DNA of 52,278 nt, taken from contig JAKSMS010000008.1 in the NCBI GenBank assembly GCA_024400415.1, positions 1-52,278 on the forward strand. The letters run 5' to 3'. This document shows, in pieces, positions 23,552-31,928 of the stretch (positions within the stretch are counted from its first letter, which is position 1; the number at the start of each line of letters is the position of its first letter). This DNA comes from Bacteroidales bacterium. Lineage in GTDB: Bacteria > Bacteroidota > Bacteroidia > Bacteroidales > P3. A program made the translations under genes and the position numbers. Under the pieces are notes generated by a model that did not search any database, was not told where the DNA came from, and was given only the letters and a program-made list of their open reading frames with translations.

Positions 23552-24730
23552 TCACTTGAATTCGACAGTGCCAGATCCAAACTTCTCGTTGATACGGTCG
23601 GCAACTTCCATCAGCTTTCGGCGTTTCTCGTCGACCTCAACGGTAAAGAGGTCTAGCTGGTGGCCCTCTTCTGGACGGATATCGGCCAACACCACACCCG
23701 CCTGCTTATATTGGAAAAAGGGCTTATACACTTGGCCCAACAACTGCTCGGCCGCTTTCATCAACGCCACAGAATCGGAGGTACGCTTGGTCAGTTTCAG
23801 GCTGGCACTATTATGATACTGAGCCAGATCGGTCCTATGCCTGTTGGTGGCCAAAAAGACGGATACCGAACCGCACTCCCCTTTCTGGGCACGAAGCTTG
23901 ATGCTGCAGTCTGAGGCAAACTTGCGAACCTCAGCAGCCAGTTTTTCGCGGTCGTCTATCATAAACCCAAACGTGCGGCTCTGCATGATACTGCTCTGCA
24001 ATCCGCCTCGATCGATGGTGATGCAAGGCTGGCCATTGAGTTCGCGATAGGTATTCACGCCTTGGGTATTGAACTCTTGCTTAACCCGATTCGGATCCAT
24101 GCTGGCAAAATCCCAAGCAGTCACCACATTGAGCAGCATCATACGCTTACGCAGCTGCCGGCCTATTCCCCACACCTCGTTGACTGGCAGCTTGCGAAGT
24201 GCCACCTCACGATTTTCTGGCATCATCACACAAATGCCTTTGTAGCCTTCGTACAGCTTGGCATAATGAGTTGCAACCTTGGCCAACGTATAAGTGGGCG
24301 CATATCCGCACGAAACGGGTATATGGGTAGAGGCTTCGATATGCTCTTTGATGAGCTTAATGTAATGTCGAGCCGCTTGAGCATCGTCGACTGGCAGTTC
24401 GCCAAAAAATTCATCAACCGAATATTGCACAAAGTTCAAAACCAGGTCTTGCGACCTCACTGCCTCCATCAGTTGCTGAGAGATGCGGCGATACTTCTTG
24501 TGGTCGGCACGACACACTGCCACATGGTTTTCGTCCAGGACACGCTTGACCTGAAAAACGGGGTTGCCTCGCTTCAGTCCCAATGCCTTAGCTTCCTTAT
24601 TGAGGGCCAGCACGATGCCTCCGCCTGCCTCATTCACGTTGGCCACCACTACCGGACGGCCTTCGAGGGAGGGGTCAGTCGCAATCTCGCAACTGGCAAA
24701 ATAGCTGTTACAGTCGATATGAAGAAACAA
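23552..24730 (-). CDS. Y-family DNA polymerase (UmuC/DinB type), TTG start
   Basis: 392 residues. Translesion DNA polymerase fold: catalytic Asp6 in FLHIDCNSYFASCE, Asp106/Glu107 in YSVDEFFGE, the helix-hairpin region LRKLPVNEVWGIGRQLRKRM, and a little-finger domain at ~240-345 (SSIMQSRTFGFMIDDREKLA). The SRTFGF segment and the RELNGQPC element are closer to UmuC than to DinB. No umuD-like gene is adjacent. The only possible start is TTG at 24728-24730: an in-frame stop lies two codons upstream and the catalytic Asp is residue 6, so a later start is impossible. It begins 13 nt after the MATE transporter stop, suggesting one transcript. Confidence 0.9.
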   Translation of the reverse strand: MFLHIDCNSYFASCEIATDPSLEGRPVVVANVNEAGGGIVLALNKEAKALGLKRGNPVFQVKRVLDENHVAVCRADHKKYRRISQQLMEAVRSQDLVLNFVQYSVDEFFGELPVDDAQAARHYIKLIKEHIEASTHIPVSCGYAPTYTLAKVATHYAKLYEGYKGICVMMPENREVALRKLPVNEVWGIGRQLRKRMMLLNVVTAWDFASMDPNRVKQEFNTQGVNTYRELNGQPCITIDRGGLQSSIMQSRTFGFMIDDREKLAAEVRKFASDCSIKLRAQKGECGSVSVFLATNRHRTDLAQYHNSASLKLTKRTSDSVALMKAAEQLLGQVYKPFFQYKQAGVVLADIRPEEGHQLDLFTVEVDEKRRKLMEVADRINEKFGSGTVEFK

Positions 24731-24743
24731 GACGACTCAGTTT

Positions 24744-26186
24744 TCAGTTCTTGTCTTCAGTTGGCCCATGCTCTTTGCGAGGCTTATGGATCGGCGCAAC
24801 ATAGTCGACAGAGAATACCTTGCGTTGTCCATAAAGCAGAACCATGGCGAGGGCAAAACCGAAGAAATCGCTCATCGTACATGCCATCCAAACTCCGTTA
24901 AGGCCCGTCCATCCGTGCTGCACATAAAACACTGGCACTATATATATCATCGGTATAAGGAACAGCACTTGGCGGGAAAGGCTGGTTGCAATCGCAATCC
25001 AAGGCTTGTCTATCGACTGGAAGAAGTTGGAATTGGTGATCGTGGCTCCGATAAACGACCACATCACCATTAAGTAAGGCATGGCCACCTCGGCGATATC
25101 GAGCATGTCGGCCGAATTGGTAAACCAGCTGGCAAAGAATCGCGGAAACAGGCAGCCAAACAGGGCGCCCAGAGTTCCAACCAGCACGTTGACCTTCATA
25201 GCCAACATGAAGACCTCCTTCAATCGATGATTATGGCCAGCACCATAGTTGTAGCCGGCAATTGGCTGCATGCCCTGGCAGATGCCGATAATCACCATAA
25301 CCAGCAGGCTTCCGAATGTGTTGATCACACCGTAGGCGCCAACAGCAAGGTCGCCGCCGCCTGCCACCAGCTGGTTTCCGTAATAGACGAGCTGCTTGTT
25401 GAGGAGAGCCACCACGGCAGAGGCTGCCACATTCATCAAGAATGGACTCATGCCGATAAGCAGAATATTGCGGAAGATGTAGAGCTTAGGACTCCACGCA
25501 TGGCGCTTGAATCGGATAAAGGACTTAGGATTCACAAAATGGGCGATAGCCAACACTGCAGAGATTGCCATAGAGATGGTTGTTGCCCAAGCAGCACCAG
25601 CGATACCCCAGTCGAGCAGATAGATGAAGATGGCGTCGAACGCTATATTGAGCAATGCTCCTATCACCATGATCCACATTGACTTGCTCGGGTAGCCGGA
25701 AGCACGGATAAGACCCGTAAGATTCAGAGCAACGGTAGTTAGAAACATACCGGGAAGCACGATCAGCATATATTCGCTAGCATATCCCACAGTAGCCTCA
25801 GAAGCGCCAAACAGACCTAGGATCTGATCCATAAAAAGATATCCTATACTGAGGAACAGCGCTCCAAAAATAAAGGTGAGCAACATAGAGTTGCCAAGAA
25901 TTTTCTCGGCCCAGCGTTCATCCTTACGGCCCAAGACAATACTCATGCGGCTGCTCGATCCCACGCCCACCAGAGAGCCGAAGGCATGAATGATGTTCAT
26001 CACCGGCATAGTGATAGCCAAGCCGGCAATAGCCAGTTCGTTCACACACTGGCCCAGGAATATTCTATCCGCAATACTATATACAGAAGCAATGATCTGA
26101 CTGATCACTGCTGGAAGGGCATACACCCACAAAAGACTTCCAATTTTCTTAGTTTCAAGTTCTTTAGTCTTATCCAATTCACTCAT
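24744..26186 (-). CDS. MATE family multidrug/Na+ antiporter
   Basis: 480 residues with about 12 hydrophobic segments, typical of MATE exporters in the inner membrane. Recognisable stretches are SLLWVYALPAVISQIIASVYSIADRIFLGQ at the first helix, the loop SSRMSIVLGRKDERWAEK, and QGMQPIAGYNYGAGHNHRLK opening the second half, the usual MATE repeat. Substrate cannot be told. The frame extends to 26219, but the -7 element (26207-26214) lies inside that extension, so ATG 26186 (MSELDKTKELETKK) is the better start. The Y-family polymerase follows after 13 nt, an unusual pairing. Confidence 0.93.
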   Translation of the reverse strand: MSELDKTKELETKKIGSLLWVYALPAVISQIIASVYSIADRIFLGQCVNELAIAGLAITMPVMNIIHAFGSLVGVGSSSRMSIVLGRKDERWAEKILGNSMLLTFIFGALFLSIGYLFMDQILGLFGASEATVGYASEYMLIVLPGMFLTTVALNLTGLIRASGYPSKSMWIMVIGALLNIAFDAIFIYLLDWGIAGAAWATTISMAISAVLAIAHFVNPKSFIRFKRHAWSPKLYIFRNILLIGMSPFLMNVAASAVVALLNKQLVYYGNQLVAGGGDLAVGAYGVINTFGSLLVMVIIGICQGMQPIAGYNYGAGHNHRLKEVFMLAMKVNVLVGTLGALFGCLFPRFFASWFTNSADMLDIAEVAMPYLMVMWSFIGATITNSNFFQSIDKPWIAIATSLSRQVLFLIPMIYIVPVFYVQHGWTGLNGVWMACTMSDFFGFALAMVLLYGQRKVFSVDYVAPIHKPRKEHGPTEDKN

Positions 26187-26206
26187 CTTATTCAAATTTG
26201 AAGGTG

Positions 26207-26214
26207 CAAAAATA
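26207..26214 (-). promoter_or_regulatory. Candidate -7 element for the MATE-polymerase pair
   Basis: Minus strand TATTTTTG, an exact TAnnTTTG, 20 nt before the ATG at 26186. No TTTG at the usual upstream distance. Confidence 0.55.
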
Positions 26215-26276
26215 CACAAAAAAAATGAAAGAGCCGCTACGAAGAAGCGAAATAATCACCCATTCATTCCCAAAAC

Positions 26277-27668
26277 TCACACTATATGCTTGATATACTT
26301 GAAGAACTTGTAGGGCATATATCGAATTGGGAGATCGAAGTGCTTGGGAGTCACCAGCACGGCTCTACGATGGGTAAAGGCCTCGAAACTTAGCTTTCTA
26401 TGGTAACTGCCCATGCCCGAATTGCCCACGCCACCAAAAGGCATATGGGTGTTCACGATATGCATGATATCGTCGTTGATGCAGGCACCGCCCGAAGAGG
26501 TGCGCCGGATGATGCGCCAGCCCGTCTTTTCGTCGCCATAATAATAGAACGCCAAGGGTTTAGGCCGATTGGCCACATATTCTACCACCTTGTCGGCAAA
26601 GGTGCTTCCTCCATCGTCGTCGAATGCCACCATAGGGAATATCGGGCCGAAGATTTCTTCATTCATCACCGGAGCTTCCTGATCCACTTCATCCATAAGC
26701 GTGGGTTCGATGAATCGCTGGCCGTCATCGGTTCGGCCGCCACAGATCACATGGCCCTGTTTGAGATAGGAGCACACCCGACGATAGGCCTTCTCGCTCA
26801 CCATTCGCACATAATGAGGACTTTCCTTCACATCCTGACCATGAAGCACTAATAGCTGACGTTTGAATGCCTCGATGAATTGATCCTTCACATCACGATG
26901 GATTAGTATATAGTCAGGAGCTATACAGGTCTGTCCGCTGTTAAGGCTCTTGCCCCATGCCACACGCTTGGCGGCCACCTCAATGTCGGCCGTACGGTCA
27001 ATAATGCAGGGACTCTTGCCGCCCAGTTCCAACACTACGGGAGTAAGATGTTTGGCGGCCGCCTCCATTACCGTGTGAGCCACGGCAGGACTGCCCGTGT
27101 AGAATATCAGGTCGAATTGTTTTTCCAGCAGATGGGCATTCACATCGCGATGGCCTTGAACCACAGCAATGTAGTCTTCCGAGAAGGTCTCCCCTATCAT
27201 GTCGGCGATAGTCTGCGACACTGTTGGCACATAGGGAGAGGGCTTCAATATGGCCGTACATCCGGCGCTGATGGCGCCTACCAAAGGACTCAGAAGCAAC
27301 TGCACAGGATAGTTCCATGGCGACACGATGAGCGTAGTGCCCAGGGGCTCTTTTACCACATAACTCCTTGACGGCAACACCGATAGATTGGGCATCACGT
27401 GTTCTCTTTTTGCCCAGCGCCCAACCTTCTTATGGGCGTCGCGTATTTCGGCCAACACAATGCTAGTTTCGGTCAGATAGGCTTCTTCATACGACTTCCT
27501 CAGGTCGTTCCATAATGCCTCATAGATACGAGGTTCCCATTTCTTGATAGCTCTGCAAAGGGCATCAAGCTGCTGCTTGCGAAACGCTATGGGCAATGTG
27601 CGTCCCGTGGCAAATGCCTGTTTCTGCGACGCATACACGGCGTCAATCTTTTCGAACGTGGTATTCAT
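26277..27668 (-). CDS. Aldehyde dehydrogenase, class 3-like
   Basis: 463 residues. NAD(P)+-dependent oxidation of an aldehyde to the acid. Active-site residues are all present: Asn119 in VSPWNYP, Glu214 in VVLELGGKSP, and catalytic Cys248 in NSGQTCIAPDY; the cofactor region FYTGSPAVAHTV precedes Glu214. The short N-terminus and the hydrophobic end FKYIKHIV are as in the class 3/fatty-aldehyde and coniferyl-aldehyde branch. The substrate is unknown. The frame extends nine codons upstream to 27695, but ATG 27668 (MNTTFEKIDAVYASQK) gives the family-like N-terminus. It follows the TIM-barrel-like gene after about 38 bp and may belong to the pdxJ transcript. Confidence 0.92.
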   Translation of the reverse strand: MNTTFEKIDAVYASQKQAFATGRTLPIAFRKQQLDALCRAIKKWEPRIYEALWNDLRKSYEEAYLTETSIVLAEIRDAHKKVGRWAKREHVMPNLSVLPSRSYVVKEPLGTTLIVSPWNYPVQLLLSPLVGAISAGCTAILKPSPYVPTVSQTIADMIGETFSEDYIAVVQGHRDVNAHLLEKQFDLIFYTGSPAVAHTVMEAAAKHLTPVVLELGGKSPCIIDRTADIEVAAKRVAWGKSLNSGQTCIAPDYILIHRDVKDQFIEAFKRQLLVLHGQDVKESPHYVRMVSEKAYRRVCSYLKQGHVICGGRTDDGQRFIEPTLMDEVDQEAPVMNEEIFGPIFPMVAFDDDGGSTFADKVVEYVANRPKPLAFYYYGDEKTGWRIIRRTSSGGACINDDIMHIVNTHMPFGGVGNSGMGSYHRKLSFEAFTHRRAVLVTPKHFDLPIRYMPYKFFKYIKHIV

Positions 27669-27706
27669 ATCTATGATAACGCCTCTTGGCTCCAATTATT
27701 GTGAAT

Positions 27707-28366
27707 CTAGTGCATGTAGTTCACAACCTTGTCCACCTGTTCGCCAAAATGCTCGCCAAAACGATGCTCAAAAAAGGCGCTGCCTATCGTAAATCCCCAA
27801 GGCGAGACAGACTTCACCTCCTTGAGGCGATCGTATCCATCGATGCTGCCTGCCACGCAAACGGGAGCAGCCACGCCATTGACCACAGACTCCATCAGCT
27901 TTCGAGCGTCGCCAACATAGCGATAGGCCAACAAATCAATCCCATAGGCGCCTTTGCGAACATATTCCTGTGCCTCAGCCACCATACTTTCTATAGTACC
28001 TTTCAGAATCGAGGGACGGCCTTCAACCACGCCCACAAAGGGCATGTACGCCAACCCATTATGCTGACAATAGTCGAGAATGGATTCATGAAAGCTGGTG
28101 CCCATCAACACATCGCAACCGCAACCGACAGCCATCCTTGCGCCCTCAAGGCCCTCCTCCTCAGTATAGGCCACGACCTCCATCACAGTCGTTTTGCCGC
28201 ACGCCTTCATGCGAGCATAAAGACGCCTCATTTCTTCCAAAGGGAGCGGTTTTTCCTTGAATCCCCAATACCTTGCCTTTGATGCTCGGCATTGCTCAAA
28301 TATCTCGTAGGCATTGCTCACCGTCAAATCGTTATGGGTAAGCATTACGATTAGTTCTGAAGCCAT
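27707..28366 (-). CDS. TIM-barrel-like protein of unknown function, coupled to pdxJ
   Basis: 219 residues, no signal peptide. The alternating strand-helix pattern (RYWGFKEKPLPLEEMRRLY, TTVMEVVAYTEEEG, CDVLMGTSFHESI, GIDLLAYRY, APVCVAGSI) and the closing GFTIGSAFFE, which resembles a C-terminal phosphate-binding loop, point to a beta/alpha barrel acting on a phosphorylated compound. I cannot name the family: it is not CutC and not a second PdxJ. Its ATG overlaps the pdxJ stop by one base (TAATG), so translation is probably coupled, and a link to vitamin B6 or a related phosphorylated metabolite is possible but unproven. Confidence 0.75.
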   Translation of the reverse strand: MASELIVMLTHNDLTVSNAYEIFEQCRASKARYWGFKEKPLPLEEMRRLYARMKACGKTTVMEVVAYTEEEGLEGARMAVGCGCDVLMGTSFHESILDYCQHNGLAYMPFVGVVEGRPSILKGTIESMVAEAQEYVRKGAYGIDLLAYRYVGDARKLMESVVNGVAAPVCVAGSIDGYDRLKEVKSVSPWGFTIGSAFFEHRFGEHFGEQVDKVVNYMH

Positions 28367-29079
28367 TATTTCAAACAGTTAAGATACTGACGAATAGTTT
28401 CTTCTATGCCGAGATAGAGAGCATCGCTGATGAGGGCGTGGCCTATCGACACCTCATCCAGCCAAGGAATCATCTGGTGGAAATAGGCAAGATTCTCCAA
28501 ACTCAGGTCGTGTCCAGCATTAAGGCCAAGCCCGCAGTCACGAGCCACTTCGGCCGCCTTCACATATGGAGCAATAGCCCGTTCTCTACCTTCCGCATAA
28601 TGAGCAGCATAGGCCTCGGTATATAGTTCTACTCGGTCGGCGCCAATCTCTGCCGCCTTTCGAATCATATCGGCCACAGGATCAACAAAGAGAGACACTC
28701 TGATACCCTCGCTCTTGAATTTGGCCGCCACCTCTCGCAAAAAGGCCTCATTCCTAACAGTATCCCAACCGGCATTGCTAGTTATGGCATCTTCGGCATC
28801 AGGCACAAGGGTCACTTGTGCAGGCTTCACCTCGCATACCAAATCGATAAATTTTCCCACAGGGTTGCCCTCTATGTTGAACTCTTCAGACAGCAATGGG
28901 CGCAATTCGCGCACATCTGCATAGCGAATATGGCGTTCATCAGGACGGGGATGAACAGTAATTCCTTGAGCACCAAAACGTTCACAATCCAATGCAAACT
29001 TTACCACATTAGGCACATTGCCACCTCGGGCATTCCGGATAGTGGCCACTTTGTTGATATTTACACTAAGCTGAGTCAT
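28366..29079 (-). CDS. pdxJ: Pyridoxine 5'-phosphate synthase
   Basis: 237 residues, the usual PdxJ length. It condenses 1-deoxyxylulose 5-phosphate with 3-amino-2-oxopropyl phosphate in the DXP-dependent vitamin B6 route. Signatures: [17 protein letters not shown] at the start, [39 protein letters not shown], the VSLFVDP strand, [13 protein letters not shown] and [12 protein letters not shown]. The open frame reaches 29202, but the extra 41 residues are hydrophobic, untypical and cover the promoter; ATG 29079 ([10 protein letters not shown]) matches the family start. Gene order is pdxJ, TIM-barrel-like gene (1-bp overlap), aldehyde dehydrogenase. Confidence 0.95.
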   Translation of the reverse strand: MTQLSVNINKVATIRNARGGNVPNVVKFALDCERFGAQGITVHPRPDERHIRYADVRELRPLLSEEFNIEGNPVGKFIDLVCEVKPAQVTLVPDAEDAITSNAGWDTVRNEAFLREVAAKFKSEGIRVSLFVDPVADMIRKAAEIGADRVELYTEAYAAHYAEGRERAIAPYVKAAEVARDCGLGLNAGHDLSLENLAYFHQMIPWLDEVSIGHALISDALYLGIEETIRQYLNCLK

Positions 29080-29112
29080 AACAAAATAAACTATTATTTC
29101 TGTTTTATTTTG

Positions 29113-29143
29113 CAAAAATACTATCAACTCAGCAATACTCAAA
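29113..29143 (-). promoter_or_regulatory. Bacteroidetes-type promoter for pdxJ
   Basis: Minus strand TTTG (29140-29143), 19-nt spacer, TATTTTTG (29113-29120). Confidence 0.8.
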
Positions 29144-29222
29144 CCATAACATCCCAAGAAAGAAAACACTACTCCCAAAATCACAAAACAAACGAGCAGC
29201 AAATCCGGAAAAGAAACCTTTT

Positions 29223-29254
29223 TTTGGATAATTCAAAAAATAGTAGTACATTTG
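29223..29254 (+). promoter_or_regulatory. Bacteroidetes-type promoter for the rml genes
   Basis: TTTG at 29223-29226, 20-nt spacer, TACATTTG at 29247-29254. Transcription would start near 29260, giving a leader of about 107 nt before rmlA. Confidence 0.82.
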
Positions 29255-29304
29255 TAATCCGCATTAGGCAGGCCTTCCTCCTATGCCGCAAACATAATAA
29301 GTTG

Positions 29305-29337
29305 AAAATTTGCGCGATGCGCGCATGCGTGAATTTT
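29305..29337 (+). promoter_or_regulatory. GC-rich hairpin/palindrome in the rmlA leader
   Basis: The 10-bp palindrome atgcgcgcat (29317-29326) sits inside a longer imperfect inverted repeat closed by aaaatt and aatttt. It is within the predicted leader, about 30 nt before the rmlA ATG. It could be an operator or an RNA hairpin. Confidence 0.35.
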
Positions 29338-29366
29338 AATAAATACACAAAAAACGAATCTCAACT

Positions 29367-30245
29367 ATGAAAGGAATCGTATTGGCCGGAGGCTCCGGCA
29401 CCCGTCTGTACCCAATCACTAAAGGCGTAAGCAAACAGCTGCTGCCTATTTACGACAAACCGATGGTGTACTACCCCATCAGCGTACTGATGCTGGCCGG
29501 CATACGTGACATACTCATCATCTCCACCCCGCAAGACTTGCCCGGATTCAAGCGTCTATTAGGCGATGGCAGCGACTATGGCGTCAACTTCACCTATGCC
29601 GAGCAGCCCAGTCCAGATGGATTGGCCCAAGCCTTTATTATCGGCGAGGAATTCATCGGCAACGACTCCGCATGCCTCGTTTTGGGAGACAACATCTTCC
29701 AGGGCAACGGTTTCACCACCCGACTCAAAGAGGCCGTTCGTGCCGCCGAAGAGGATCAGAAAGCCACCGTATTCGGCTATTGGGTAAGTGACCCCGAACG
29801 CTACGGAGTGGCCGAATTCGACGTCCAAGGCAACTGCCTCAGTATAGAGGAGAAGCCCAAGGAACCCAAGAGCAACTACGCTGTGGTAGGACTCTATTTC
29901 TACCCCAACAAGGTGGTAGAGGTGGCCAAAAACATCAAGCCATCAGCTCGTGGCGAGCTCGAAATCACCTCCGTCAACCAAGAGTTCCTCAAAGCTGGCG
30001 AACTCAAGGTGCAGACCCTCGGCCGCGGATTTGCATGGCTCGATACCGGCACCCACGACTCCCTCTCAGAGGCTTCAACCTATGTAGAAGTCATCGAGAA
30101 ACGCACCGGACTCAAAGTGGCCTGTCTAGAAGAGATCGCATTCAGCCAAGGCTGGATCAGTGCCGACAAGCTGCGCCAACTGGCCCAGCCCATGATCAAG
30201 AACCAATACGGGCAATACCTCCTTTCCCTTTGCGAAGGACGCTAA
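29367..30245 (+). CDS. rmlA: Glucose-1-phosphate thymidylyltransferase
   Basis: 292 residues, the usual size. It makes dTDP-glucose from dTTP and glucose 1-phosphate, the first step to dTDP-L-rhamnose. The N-terminal nucleotide-binding motif [16 protein letters not shown] and the Lys in [16 protein letters not shown] are intact; [13 protein letters not shown] (metal-binding Asp) and [20 protein letters not shown] are also family signatures, and [13 protein letters not shown] closes the active site. It opens the rhamnose cluster after a long leader with a hairpin; rmlD follows 34 bp later. Confidence 0.96.
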   Translation: MKGIVLAGGSGTRLYPITKGVSKQLLPIYDKPMVYYPISVLMLAGIRDILIISTPQDLPGFKRLLGDGSDYGVNFTYAEQPSPDGLAQAFIIGEEFIGNDSACLVLGDNIFQGNGFTTRLKEAVRAAEEDQKATVFGYWVSDPERYGVAEFDVQGNCLSIEEKPKEPKSNYAVVGLYFYPNKVVEVAKNIKPSARGELEITSVNQEFLKAGELKVQTLGRGFAWLDTGTHDSLSEASTYVEVIEKRTGLKVACLEEIAFSQGWISADKLRQLAQPMIKNQYGQYLLSLCEGR

Positions 30246-30279
30246 CGGACAAAATAACCCAACAAAAACGATACCAATT

Positions 30280-31191
30280 ATGAACATTCTGGTAACCGGA
30301 GCCAACGGGCAATTAGGCAACGAGATGCGCATCATCTCCCAACAATCGGAGCACAACTTCATATTCACCGACGTCAGCCAAGTAGTTGGACTCACCACCC
30401 TCCACCTCGACATTACCGACCTCGAGGCGCTGCGCCGGATGGTGCACACAATGGGCATCAAGGCCATCATCAACTGCGCTGCCTACACCAACGTAGATGC
30501 TGCCGAAAGCAACCGCGAACTCGCCGAACTGCTCAACGCAACAGCACCCGAAAACCTCGCCATAGCCATGAAGGAGGTTGGAGGACTACTCATCCACATC
30601 TCCACCGACTACGTGTTCGGGCAAGAGCCCTACAACACCCCCTGCCGAGAAGAAATGACCGGCACGCCAACCGGCGTTTACGGACTCACCAAGCTGATGG
30701 GCGAGCAAAAGATCATCGCATCCGGCTGCCAGCACGTGATACTCCGCACCTCGTGGCTCTACAGCGAATTCGGCAAGAACTTCTGCAAGACCATGCTCTC
30801 ACTTACCGAGACGAAGCCCGAACTCAAAGTGGTATTCGACCAGGCGGGCACCCCTACCTATGCATGGGACCTTGCCGAGGCCATTATGGCCGTAGTCAAA
30901 GACTACGCCATGGAAGGTTCGCAGAACTACACCAAGCAAGGCATCTATCACTTCTCTAACGAGGGCGTGTGCAGCTGGTACGACTTCAGCAAGATGATTG
31001 CCGAATACGCCGGCCACACCAACTGCAACATACTTCCTTGCCACAGCAACGAGTTTCCAAGTCCCGTCACCCGGCCCTCCTACTCCGTGCTAGACAAGAC
31101 CAAGATCAAATCCACCTTCAACATAAACATCCCATACTGGACCGACAGCCTCAAGCGCTGCCTCTCCAACCTTGACCAACTATGCAAGTAA
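30280..31191 (+). CDS. rmlD: dTDP-4-dehydrorhamnose reductase
   Basis: 303 residues. It reduces dTDP-4-keto-L-rhamnose to dTDP-L-rhamnose with NAD(P)H, the last step of the route. Short-chain dehydrogenase features: cofactor loop GANGQLGNEM (residues 7-16), INCAAYTNVDAAE, HISTDYVFGQEPYNTP, and the catalytic pair in YGLTKLMGE (YxxxK). The C-terminal part ends with the typical RPSYSVLDKTKI. It overlaps rmlC by 10 bp, so the two are translationally linked. Confidence 0.95.
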   Translation: MNILVTGANGQLGNEMRIISQQSEHNFIFTDVSQVVGLTTLHLDITDLEALRRMVHTMGIKAIINCAAYTNVDAAESNRELAELLNATAPENLAIAMKEVGGLLIHISTDYVFGQEPYNTPCREEMTGTPTGVYGLTKLMGEQKIIASGCQHVILRTSWLYSEFGKNFCKTMLSLTETKPELKVVFDQAGTPTYAWDLAEAIMAVVKDYAMEGSQNYTKQGIYHFSNEGVCSWYDFSKMIAEYAGHTNCNILPCHSNEFPSPVTRPSYSVLDKTKIKSTFNINIPYWTDSLKRCLSNLDQLCK

Positions 31192-31772
31192 TCAAAACCC
31201 CTATCGAAGGCCCCGTAATCATAGAGCCACGCGTGTTCGCCGACTCAAGAGGATACTTCTTTGAGAGCTACTCCCAGCGCGACTTCGACGAACAGGTAGC
31301 CATTCCCTTCTGCGGACACCCCATCACCTTCGTTCAAGACAACGAAAGCCTCTCCACCTACGGCGTCAAGCGCGGACTCCACTTCCAACGTCCGCCCCAC
31401 ACCCAAAGCAAGATACTCCGCTGCGTCAAAGGCCGCGTGCTCGACGTGGCAGTAGACATTCGCAAGGGCAGCCCAACCTATGGCCAGCATGTGGCCGTGG
31501 AACTCTCCGAGGAGAACCACCGCCAATTCTTCGTGCCCAAAGGGTTCGCTCATGGATTTGCCGTGCTGAGCGAGGTGGCACTCTTCCAATACAAATGCGA
31601 CGAATTCTACCACCCCGAATCTGATGGCGGCATCAGCATTCAGGACGAGAGCCTAGGCATCGACTGGCAGCTGCCCGCCGACAAGGTGATACTCTCCGAC
31701 AAAGACACCCGTCATCCCCTGCTCAAAGACCTCGACAACCCCTTCGATATCAATATCGACCTATACAAGTAA
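31182..31772 (+). CDS. rmlC: dTDP-4-dehydrorhamnose 3,5-epimerase
   Basis: 196 residues, a single cupin domain. It epimerises dTDP-4-keto-6-deoxyglucose at C3 and C5. Signatures: DSRGYFFESYSQRDF near residue 22, FVQDNESLSTYGVKRGLHFQ (catalytic His), PHTQSKILRCVKGRVLDVAVDIRKGSPTYGQ, and FVPKGFAHGFAVLSE. The start codon lies inside the end of rmlD. The next gene, rmlB, is 156 bp away with array B in the gap. Confidence 0.96.
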   Translation: MQVIKTPIEGPVIIEPRVFADSRGYFFESYSQRDFDEQVAIPFCGHPITFVQDNESLSTYGVKRGLHFQRPPHTQSKILRCVKGRVLDVAVDIRKGSPTYGQHVAVELSEENHRQFFVPKGFAHGFAVLSEVALFQYKCDEFYHPESDGGISIQDESLGIDWQLPADKVILSDKDTRHPLLKDLDNPFDINIDLYK

Positions 31773-31816
31773 GACACTACCGCCAAGAATACCCCAAAAG
31801 CCATTCAAAGAGCGCT

Positions 31817-31871
31817 TGTTTCTAAGGCTTAACTGAGGCCTTTCTCCGAGTAATCTCTAGGTCAACTCCGA
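31817..31871 (+). repeat. Array B: 11-bp-period repeat between rmlC and rmlB
   Basis: Five 11-nt blocks in one register: the third is cctttctccga (31839-31849) and the last is gtcaactccga (31861-31871), identical to the closing unit of arrays A and C and followed by taa as in A. It lies within an otherwise compact operon on the coding strand. The gap 31773-31928 holds no promoter of the usual form and no gene. Confidence 0.7.
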
Positions 31872-31928
31872 TAATAAGCCCCAAAGACATGCCGCCAAAT
31901 ATCGAATCCTAAACCGAAGAAACCAAAG

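Noticed and set aside
27707-28366. Copper homeostasis protein CutC
   Set aside because: Barrel-like and similar in length, but the CutC N-terminal pattern (EVC..S...A..GGA.R.ELC) is absent.
28366-29202. Membrane-anchored PdxJ starting at 29202
   Set aside because: The hydrophobic extension overlaps a complete promoter (29113-29143); PdxJ is normally soluble and starts at 29079.
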